Source: Candidatus Omnitrophota bacterium (lineage in GTDB: Bacteria > Omnitrophota > Omnitrophia > Omnitrophales > Aquincolibacteriaceae). Taken from it: a stretch of 64,000 bases of DNA. A program made the translations under genes and the position numbers. Numbering within the stretch: the stretch's first letter is position 1; each line of letters starts with the position of its first letter. The notes under the pieces are model-generated. The model worked only from the letters and a program-made list of their open reading frames with translations. It made no database searches and was not told the DNA's origin. The DNA lies in NCBI GenBank assembly GCA_020632475.1, contig JACKFM010000006.1:1-64000 (forward strand), written 5' to 3'. Of this stretch, positions 42,799-52,300 are shown piece after piece.

Positions 42799-43116
42799 CT
42801 AGGCTTCTTTTTTAACAGCCTTTTTCTTGGCTTTTTTAGTAGAAGTTCCCGAACTCGTAGCACCGATTTTTTTAAGAAAAGCGGCAATACGGGATTTGCG
42901 GCGATTAGCACGTCCCTTGGGAATCGCTTTGCTGTTGACCGCGCGATCATAGCTGGCAATCACGGTTTTGGCATATTCCTGGGCCTTTTGAGGATCGTTT
43001 GCGTAGGTCAAAAGTTTCTTGGAAACGGTTTTTAATTGAGAGAGAATCGCCTGGTTGCGGTCTCTCTTTTTTGCATCACTTCTAATTCTTTTTGCAGCTG
43101 ATTTAATATTTGGCAT
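42799..43116 (-). CDS. rpsT: 30S ribosomal protein bS20
   Basis: A 105-residue bS20. MPNIKSAAKRIRSDAKKRDRN is the conserved N-terminus, followed by the helical core with LKTVSKKLLTYANDP and AIPKGRANRRKSRI. The C-terminal tail is lysine-rich (TSTKKAKKKAVKKEA), longer than average. GAGGAA lies upstream of the start. It is the only + to - switch in the central part of the window, divergent from murJ: their start regions lie within 20 nt of each other. Confidence 0.96.
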   Translation of the reverse strand: MPNIKSAAKRIRSDAKKRDRNQAILSQLKTVSKKLLTYANDPQKAQEYAKTVIASYDRAVNSKAIPKGRANRRKSRIAAFLKKIGATSSGTSTKKAKKKAVKKEA

Positions 43117-43129
43117 GGATCATTCCTCT

Positions 43130-44782
43130 ATGTTCGAAAAAAGTTCAGGTAATGTATCACAGCCCGTAGGATCTGTCAATCCGCAAGGTCCCGCAGGCCC
43201 CCAGCGGGGAGAAAAGGGGCATTTACTCAGGGCTGCCGGCCTGATGAGTCTGATGACCTTGTTTAGCCGTGTTTTGGGTATGGCCCGAGATGTTGTCAGT
43301 GCCAAAGCCTTTGGGACAAGCTGGCAATGGGATGCTTTTTTGTATGCTTTTATGCTTCCCAATTTTTTTAGACGCATTGTCGGCGAGGGAGCCTTTTCCA
43401 GTGCATTTATTCCCGTTTATGCCGAGACCCTCCATCAGAAAAGCACTGAGGAAGCCTTCCGGTTTGTCAATAATATCCTGACGCTGTTGGCCAGCGGGCT
43501 GTTGCTTTTACTGCTCATCGCTGAAGCGGGTTTTGGAATTCTTTTAAAATCGGGACACCTCAACGGAACATTATTACTGACCTGTGAGCTCTCCAGAACC
43601 TTATTCCCTTATCTCCTTTTTATGTCTGTGTATGCCCTTTTTATGGGGATTCTCAACAGTCACCGGCATTTCCTGATGCCGGCCGTAGGCCCCTTGCTGC
43701 TGAATATTTTATGGATCGGCGGCACGTTAGCCGTCATGGGGGCTTTCGGCGGCGATATGGCCAGACAAGTCCATGTCATGGCCTGGGTTCTTCTTGTCGC
43801 AGGTGCCCTGCAGATGATCATTCAAATCCCGCCGCTCCTTAAGCTTGGATTCCGTATGCGGCCCGTATGGGATTTGGCCTCAACCCAACTGAAAAAAGTC
43901 GGAGCGCTAATGCTGCCGTCGCTTCTCGGTTTTGCGGTTTTTCAGATTAATATTATGGTGGATATGAGTCTGAGTCTGGCGATCGGGGAGGGGGCCAATT
44001 CCAGCCTTTGGTATGGAACCCGGCTGATGCAGTTTCCCCTGGGCGTTTTCGCCATTGCCATGGGCTCGGCGCTCTTGCCGACAATTTCACGTCAAACCGC
44101 ACAAAAAAATCATGATGAAGCACGTAAAACGCTTTCTTTTGCCTTGCGGGTTGTTTTTTTGATTATTATTCCCTGTGCTTTTGGATTGATTGTGATGGCT
44201 AAACCCATCGTACGCATGCTTTTTGAAAGAGGCCACTTTGATGCCCTTTCGACTCACCGTACCGCTGCGGTTTTGGTCGCTTATTCCATCGGGCTCTTTG
44301 CCTATTCGGGACAAAAAATTATTACGACCGCCTTTTATGCGGCCCAGGATACGCGGACACCGGTCACTACCGGAATCGTCGCATTGATCACAAATGTTTG
44401 TTTTAATCTGATTCTCATGGGGCCGCTTAAAGAAGCCGGGCTTGCTTTGGCAACCTCGTTATCCGGTTTGATCCAGTTTTTTACTTTAATGGTTTTATAT
44501 AACCGAAGAATTACGGCGCTTGAATTCAGCGAGGTCTGGCGGTCGTTTCTTAAAATTACAGCCGCTTCGGCGGCCATGGCCCTGAGCGCTTTTTTTGTCT
44601 TCCGGTACCTTGAGCATTCTTTTAGCGGCGGATCGACGAGCGTTCAGCTGCTGCAGGTAGGCGGGAGCATCGGGTGTGCCGTGGTGACCTATCTTGTGTT
44701 TTGTTTTCTTTTCCGTGTCGATGAAATGAAAAGTGCCTTGAGAATGATATCGGCACGCTATTTTGAGGCAAAGAAGGCGTGA
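43130..44782 (+). CDS. murJ: Lipid II flippase MurJ
   Basis: A MurJ/MviN-family membrane protein of about 550 residues with roughly 14 predicted helices; it flips lipid II across the inner membrane for peptidoglycan synthesis. Motifs: LMTLFSRVLGMARDVVSAKAFG at the start of the core, NFFRRIVGEGAFSSAFIPVY, and FFALQDTRTPV-like AFYAAQDTRTPVTTG in the middle. There is a 25-30-residue N-terminal extension (SSGNVSQPVGSVNPQ). ATG 43115 and 43130 are both possible starts; neither has a clear RBS. It overlaps rpsT's 5' region. Confidence 0.93.
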   Translation: MFEKSSGNVSQPVGSVNPQGPAGPQRGEKGHLLRAAGLMSLMTLFSRVLGMARDVVSAKAFGTSWQWDAFLYAFMLPNFFRRIVGEGAFSSAFIPVYAETLHQKSTEEAFRFVNNILTLLASGLLLLLLIAEAGFGILLKSGHLNGTLLLTCELSRTLFPYLLFMSVYALFMGILNSHRHFLMPAVGPLLLNILWIGGTLAVMGAFGGDMARQVHVMAWVLLVAGALQMIIQIPPLLKLGFRMRPVWDLASTQLKKVGALMLPSLLGFAVFQINIMVDMSLSLAIGEGANSSLWYGTRLMQFPLGVFAIAMGSALLPTISRQTAQKNHDEARKTLSFALRVVFLIIIPCAFGLIVMAKPIVRMLFERGHFDALSTHRTAAVLVAYSIGLFAYSGQKIITTAFYAAQDTRTPVTTGIVALITNVCFNLILMGPLKEAGLALATSLSGLIQFFTLMVLYNRRITALEFSEVWRSFLKITAASAAMALSAFFVFRYLEHSFSGGSTSVQLLQVGGSIGCAVVTYLVFCFLFRVDEMKSALRMISARYFEAKKA

Positions 44783-44787
44783 GTACC

Positions 44788-46236
44788 ATGCCGTTGAAAG
44801 ACCGCGTTCATGAAATCCCCTTTACCCCGGGCGTGTATTTTATGAAGAACGGGGACGGACAGATCCTCTACATCGGCAAGGCCCGCTCTCTTCGTAAACG
44901 TGTCCGTTCTTATTTCTTAAACAAAACCCAGCATCCCAAAATTCCGATCCTGATGAGTCAAGTTGCCGAGATCGATTATATTGAGACGGCGACTGAAGTC
45001 GACGCGCTTCTCCTTGAAGCGCAGCTCGTGCGTCAATATCAGCCGCGCTATAATAAAGAGCTTAAGGATGATAAAAGCTTTCCTCTCCTGAAAATTACCT
45101 CGGATCGTTACCCGAGAATCATTCTGTCGCGTAACCGCAAAGATAAAAAAGCCATTTACTACGGCCCTTATACCGATGCCAAATTGCTGCGCGAAGCCAT
45201 TACGCTGATTAATACGCTTTTTCCGATTCGGAAATGCCGCAGACTGCCGAAAACAGCCTGCCTGTATTACCACATCGGTCAGTGTCTGGCCCCATGCATT
45301 AAACCCGAAATTAAACAGGAATATGATGCGCTAATTAAAGAGGTTCGCGGATTTTTGGGCGGAGGTAAACGCAGTTTTGTGGATTATCTCAACGACCGTA
45401 TGCAGGAAGCGGCTAAAGAACTGAGGTTTGAAGATGCGCAATATTATAAAGAACAGATCGAAGCCCTGGGAAAGCTTAAGAAAAAGAGGTTCTCTCTGCA
45501 AAAGGGGGATGAGGGCGTTCTTCTTTCGGCAACTCTGGAACTGAAAAAGATTTTACGGATGGAAAAGGCCCCTGAGAAAATTGTCTGCTTTGATGTCTCG
45601 AACATCCAGGGGGATGAGGCGGTTGCCTCAAAAGTCAGTTTTTACCGTGAACTTTCAGACAAACTGGAGTACCGGCGTTATAAAATCAAGACGGTCAGCG
45701 GAATTCATGATTATGCCATGATTCAGGAAGCGCTGGGCAGGATGCTCGTCGGTTTAAAAGAGGGGCGTGAAAATTTTATCCCTGATGTCATTATGATTGA
45801 CGGCGGTAAGGGGCATTTGCGTGCTGCCCATGAGGTTCTGACCCGTGAAGGATTTGAAAACATCAAATTGATTTCTCTGGCCAAAAAATTTGAGATTGTC
45901 TATGAAGCGGCGTTTGCCCCAGAGGGGGGGCGGGATTCATTCAAGGCGGTCGATCTGAATATTCCCAGGGACTCGTCCGCATTGTATCTTCTGCAGAAAG
46001 TTCGTGACGAAGCCCACCGCTTTGCGATTACTTATCACCGCAGCCTGAAACAGAAGGGGATTCGTAAATCGGTCTTGGACGGTATTCCGGGGATCGGCCC
46101 CCGCCGAAAAACCATGCTTTTAAAGCAATTCGATTCCATCGAGGAACTCAAACGGGCCGGCATTGAACAGTTAGCCGGCCTTCCGGGCATGACCACAGCC
46201 CTTGCCCATGCCGTCTGGACCTATATGCATCCCTAG
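44788..46236 (+). CDS. uvrC: Excinuclease UvrC, short form
   Basis: 482 residues, about 120 shorter than typical UvrC. Present: the GIY-YIG nuclease domain (TPGVYFMKNGDGQILYIGKA), a UVR-type helix pair (AAKELRFEDAQYYKEQIEAL, near residue 210), the RNase H-like endonuclease (CFDVSNIQGDEAVAS near 267, where DISH is usual; IMIDGGKGHL; DEAHRFAITYHR) and a C-terminal helix-hairpin-helix pair. The missing portion lies between the UVR helices and the RNase H domain. ATG 44788 is preferred; GTG 44779 overlaps the murJ stop. All catalytic acids appear kept, so it is probably active. Confidence 0.92.
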   Translation: MPLKDRVHEIPFTPGVYFMKNGDGQILYIGKARSLRKRVRSYFLNKTQHPKIPILMSQVAEIDYIETATEVDALLLEAQLVRQYQPRYNKELKDDKSFPLLKITSDRYPRIILSRNRKDKKAIYYGPYTDAKLLREAITLINTLFPIRKCRRLPKTACLYYHIGQCLAPCIKPEIKQEYDALIKEVRGFLGGGKRSFVDYLNDRMQEAAKELRFEDAQYYKEQIEALGKLKKKRFSLQKGDEGVLLSATLELKKILRMEKAPEKIVCFDVSNIQGDEAVASKVSFYRELSDKLEYRRYKIKTVSGIHDYAMIQEALGRMLVGLKEGRENFIPDVIMIDGGKGHLRAAHEVLTREGFENIKLISLAKKFEIVYEAAFAPEGGRDSFKAVDLNIPRDSSALYLLQKVRDEAHRFAITYHRSLKQKGIRKSVLDGIPGIGPRRKTMLLKQFDSIEELKRAGIEQLAGLPGMTTALAHAVWTYMHP

Positions 46237-46385
46237 TTGTGCCGGATGACTCCTTTTTGATATAGCAAAATCTAGCGTTTTATTTCCATTCCTTGCACTT
46301 CATACCCAATTTGGTCCGAAACCTTGCAAAAAACCCCCTAGATGCTAAACTTTTAAAAAGTTTTAAATCTCTTGGCCGAGGCAAA

Positions 46386-49300
46386 ATGACAACATTTCCC
46401 CAACAGCTTATCCGTAAGCCGAGTCAACGGCTTTTTTCATTTTTAACCACGCTTGTATTTTGTCTAAATCAGGTTTTTATCACCCCTGCGCCTTCAGCCT
46501 ATGCTCAGTCGGCTTTCCAAGCACCGGTAGGAATCCGGTCCGGGACATCTTCTGTCTCCGGCGTCTCCTTTGCCTCGGCCAAAGTCAAAGAGATGACGGT
46601 TCCTTCCGGGCTTGGTTCAATTGAAGAAATTCACGAAGCCTCTTCCGGGTATACGGTGATTCTTCTGCAGGACGCTCACGATGTCCCCGATGCTCAGAAG
46701 TCTTTGGAACAATTGGTGGAATACTTTCAAAAAGAATATGGGATCAAAACAGTTGCTCTTGAGGGAATTCAGGGGGATCTGGACCAGACTCTTTTGCGCC
46801 ATTTTCCGGATCAGAAAAAGCTGCGCGAAGTTTTTAACACTTATTTAGGCAATGGTGAAATTTCAGGTGCGGCCGCGGCATCGGTTTTGAGTCCCTATGA
46901 GACACGTTATACCGGTCTTGAAGACTGGGATCTTTATCAACAGGGGATTTCGGCATTTTTGAAAGCGCTTTCCGGGCAGAGCGAGATTCAGGCCGTGATT
47001 CAGGACAAAGAGATTGAACTTGCCGCTCAAAAAGAAAAAAGTTATTCCTCTCAGGCCAAAGAACTTGATGCGGTGCTTGAAAAATGGAACCGCGATTATT
47101 CTTCTATGGAAAATCTTTTAGCTTTTTTGCGGTCAATTGAAATTGCGGGTGCAGGAAAATATCCCATGATCGATCAGATGGTTCAGTTGCAACTTAAAAG
47201 CCGTGAGGCCTATGTAGGCAAGGCTGTTCGGGAGCACGCCGAATTGGAGCGTAAAATCAAATCAATCGATGGCCAGGAGCTGATGAAAGAAATAGGTCTT
47301 TATATCGATGAGATCAAAAATAAAATTTTAATTACAGAAAAAGAAAGGGAGCTTGACCGGCGCACCGAAGAATTGAGAAGTTTGAAAAAACTTTCGGATT
47401 TTAAGCTATCAATAGATGACTGGCGTACCTCAAAGGCGTTTTGGAAAAAGACACCGAATCTTAAGGGGCTTGAACTCTTTTTGGAATTTTACGACATTGC
47501 CGAAAGACGCGATCGGGTCTTTGCCCAAAAACTCACCGCGCTTTTAAAAGAATCCCTCAATAAGACGGTGCTTTTTGCCGGGGGTGGTTTTCATAAAGCC
47601 GGTATCGCCCAGGCCCTGAAACAGCAGAATATTTCCTATGTGACGGTACTTCCTAAAATTGGAGATCTTCCCAACGAAAAACTGTATTTGAATCATATGC
47701 AGGGCAGAGTTTCGTGGGCGGATTATTTTGAAGTGAAAGACGGACGCATCAATCTTTATGAGGCCTTTTTGCGGGCGACGATGGACCAACTGCTCAAAAG
47801 GACTGAGGACTTAGGACTGAGGACTGAGCAGGGATTGTCTGTGCCGTCTCAGTTGGCTGTATTGAAACGCTGGAGAGATGATCTGGTTAAGAGTTTGGCC
47901 GCGGAAAAAAGAATTGAACAGGCTGCTTCTTACACGAATTATCTGGATGAATACGCCAAAGCGCAGTTAACCCCTGAAAAATTGAATGAAATCCGCAAAC
48001 AATGGGAAGCACGTCTGCATCAGGTGATTGACCAGCTCAAAATTCTTGAAGAGAAGAACCAGCTCACCGAAACCAACGTGGCGCGGCTGCTCTACAGTTT
48101 TTCCACCGTAACCTATCTTGCCGCGGGTTCCTTTCAGAGTGGTCTGAGTATTCCCGCCTGGTGGACAGGCTCTCAAGAACGGGCAGCCGTCAATATTGAA
48201 CCTTTGAGACAAAGTGAACTGCGGACCGTGGAGGAGTTTAAAGAGGCTTTTGAGCACCAATATGACACAGAGCTTGACTTGCTGGCCTCCAAAGACTTTT
48301 TTGGCGCAGCGTTTTTTAATAAAGAGGAACACTTCAGGAGTTTTGGCACCGGAGCGGTTGCGATTGAAATGGATTCTGACTGGCAGGTTTTTTTGACCCA
48401 TTTGAGGGATCATGCCGATGCGATTTCTGCACTGGAAAAAATTCTTAAAAGAGACAGCCTTGGCAAGTCCGTGGTTTCTTCGATATTGCTGGATTTTCCG
48501 GGAGAATTAAAAAATTTACTCGAAGCACTTGTTCAAAATGAAGATCTTTTCGATGCCTTTGCGGATGAAGAACGGGGGGTGGGCATCAGACTTTTGCGCA
48601 AACTGGCCCGAAATAATGCGGGTCATTTTGTGACTTTACTGGAGGAGATCTTTGAATCGCCGGAAGGGTTCCGCGCATTATTGAACGTACCGGATTTAAG
48701 CCAAGCGCAATTAACCTGGTTGATCAATGAAACCGCAGTCCGTGGAGATTCTGAAGACGCAGAGGAAAGGAGTGAGCGTTTCAGGCTGATCTTACTGTCA
48801 GCCCAGCAAAATGCTTATTTTACGTCAATGACCGATTCTCATGAAATGATCGGTCAGAAACTTTTTGAACAACTCTTTGAAAAGGATAAGGCTTTGTGGA
48901 CGCATGTGTGGCTTCTTCTTCTGTGGGACGTGGAGAATTTTCAGAAAGGACAGGAGATTCTTCGGAATAAACTCGGTACGGCTAAAATGCAGCAGCTTTT
49001 TACGGAAGCTCCGGATTTGTATGTCTTAGCCTTAATCTATCTGGGCCGGGATGCGCAGGGCCTTGAGTCTTATGTGAAAGACGATCATCGTGTTGAGGTT
49101 AGTCGAATCCTGCAGGATACCGGGGTTGAGTTGGGTTTTAGTTTAAGCGAACCGGCCGGCTATTACGGCTTAAAAGGTTTTTTACGAATGTTCGGATTAA
49201 ACGGAGAGCGGGTCAGTTATCAGACGCGTACAGATGCAAATGATGAGGCTGCGGCCAGGATTTTACCCGGCTTAGAGCCTTTGGGGCAGAAGAGACCTGC

Positions 49301-52300
49301 CAAGGTATCGTCTGTCGTTTTTGCTTCAAATGAACGTGCGACCATTTCTCCTGAAAATGCGGCCGTTATTCCTTATTTCCCGCTTAAATATTTGGCGGAC
49401 TACAGCGTGTTATCTCAAGCAGCCAGGGATCAACTTCGACAGGCGATGCAGCTTCCGGATGACAGACAGGTGATTGTTGCCTCTTACATTGAGGGCGATG
49501 AGGAGAAATTGTTTCTGAAAGCCTATCAGGCTTTGCCTGAGGACAATCGGCCGCTTTTGATTATGGGTTCTAGGAATCAGGTGAATGATTTTCGTGCTTT
49601 TAAAGGTCTGAATTATGCCGTACGAAGTCCGGGGGATGCGGACGGTTACGCCGGCAATACACCGATGGGAAAAACCGATGTGGTGATTTTAAATACCCTT
49701 GGTGAGCTTTATCAATTTTATGCACTAAACGGGTTTGCCCTTTTTGGGAATGACCGAAATCCTTTTGAGCCCGTAGTCCAAGGTCAGAGGATTTTGTTTT
49801 TGGCCACTGACGAATTGGCTGTGAATGGAGTTGCCACCCGTTTTTTTGAAAGTGAGAATGTTGCGGTTCAAATTACAAGTAAACCCGGTCAGACAACCCG
49901 GGGGATAAAAGCCGCAGACCTGGCAGCCCAGATGCAGGAAATGTTACAAGCCTCCGCTGGTCAAGCTCAAACTAAGGCGGCAGATGCCGCGATACAGAAA
50001 TTTCATGATGAACTTGCTCCCGATTACCGTTTGCTTTTTTCCTACTTAATCGGAGGGCGCGTGATGGAACGCAGCCGTTCTGAGTTGCGCAGCAGTGATG
50101 AGGTTCCGGCCGTGACGGAAGCTCATGAATTGATTGCTCAGCGCAAAAGGCAGGATGCACTGATTAAGTTGAAAGAAGAATTTGCGGATGACGACTATAT
50201 TGAAGATTTCTTCTATTCGCTGACCGAGAATTTTCCTTTAGAGCATTTAGCCGCCGAGACGGTGACGCCCGAAAGGCTTGCCCGGCAGGTTGCTTTTGCC
50301 TATGAAGCGGTGCGTGCCTATCAAAAAGATCCTCAGAAGAATGCTAAAAAATTGTTCCTTGAACCTGAAGGGATTGCTCATACCGAGCTTTTTATCGTGG
50401 GTAAAAATCGCGACGGTGTCAGAAAAGATGTGGGGGACGCTATTCATGCTGCGGGGATGGTGAGTGAATCAAATTATGCCCGAAAAATTATGCTTCCGGC
50501 AACCTCTGAAAATCCTGAGATCGAAATAGGAATCTGGATTTTTGAAATCAGTAAGCAGGAAGAAGGGGGGCAAAGAGCGCTTAGCGCGCGAGAACAGTTC
50601 AGAGTAAGTAATCAAATTGAAAAAATTTATCAGGAGAATATCCGCAAGGGCCAGATTGAAGCCCATGTCAGGGGGCGTGCCAGTATGCCTAATGCCTTGC
50701 GCCGCGGCCATGTGGCTTATCTCAAACCCTTTGCCGAGAAGATCGGGATTAATGATGTGGTGACCGATATTTTTGCCGGCCTTCGTGGTCAGTTGACCAA
50801 CGGAAAACTGGGAGCTGCCATTAAACAGCGCCGCGAAGAAGACTGGGAGAAATTCAGTAACACCTTTGATGATTTTATTGCCCGTGAGAAAGGTTTGGTT
50901 GAAGAGGCCAGTCCCATTGGCGGGCCCCGGGATTTTATCGAAAAGACTCTGAGTCTTTCCTGGTGGGCCGTTAAAAAACTCTGGAATCTGATTCTGAGAG
51001 GATTAGCCCGTGTGACAGGATGGAGACGGCTGCTTAAGCTTCAACTCAGTGCCCCCGCAAGGCTTCCGAAGATCAGTCTGCAGGATCGTGAAGCGGCATT
51101 GGCGGCGCTTGCTTATATTCAGGCCCTCAAATCCGAAACTTTTACAGCGAGCTGGCGTCCGATCGAAGGAGTTTTGCCTTATTACGGAGGTGCCCGTAGT
51201 ATTTTTGAAGGAGTTGCTGCAGAGCATATTAAAACGGAAAAACAATTAGAGGCAATGGGGGATGAATCCGAGAAGAGGCAGGCTCGGAAAATGAAGGAAT
51301 TGTTAAACGAGTTGATCAGGGAATTGCATTCAGATTTTCGCATCTGGGGCGTTTCAAGTAAATTCCGTGAGGGGCAATATGATGAAGCCTATCAACGTAA
51401 ACTTTTAGAGGATGAAATTCAACGATTCAAAACGGCACTTGAAAAGGTGATCGGCTTTAAAGTGGTATTGAATGGCGCCGGAGCGGCACAAGTCGCTGAC
51501 GATTATGATCAGGTCGATAACCTTGTGATTGCCATGGCCAATAAAATCGTGAGATCCATGGAAGAAGACAACCGTGTGGCTGAACGAGCCATTGCACTTT
51601 CGGTGAACCCTTATGTGCAGGGGTTAAGAGCTTCAGGGATCGAAAAACAAATCACGAATGCCCGTGAAGCCAATCGTATTTTTCTTCGGGTGCTTTTGGC
51701 TCTGCGCGAAGGGGGCGTGACGGCCTCGGATGTGCGCGTGACAGAGACCGGAGGCAATAAAATTTTATTTGCGCGTGATTTGGATCCCTATCAATTGAGA
51801 GATCTTTTAGAAGAATACCCCGACATTAGTGCCATTGTGACCGATCAGGGATCTCCGAACGCTCATTGGGTGGAAAAGGCGCGTAACCGCGGAATTCCGG
51901 TTTTGATTCTTGATTCAACGGACAAGACTTTGAAAGATCCTATTAGCGAGGTTTTTACCGGCAAAGAAGTCCTGCTTTGGAAAAATGCCGAGGGGCAGCC
52001 CGAAATGGTGGTCAATCCCGGCGAGGAGGTCTTAAAGGCCTATGGCGTTCAGGAATCAAAACAAAATGCTTTGGATCAGATGGCCCGTAATCATCTGAAT
52101 GAAAAGGCGGTAACGGTTGACGGGCAGGAAGTTGTTTTTTATGCCACGGCCGATGATGCCGACGAAGTTCAAAAAGCCTTTGAAAACGGAGCCGAGGGGA
52201 TCGGCCTGGTCAGAACCGAATATTTGTTTGGCCGCAATAATCCTTTTTTACAAAACTATATTCAAAATCCGGGGCCTGAGACCCGCCGGGCTTTGGTCGA

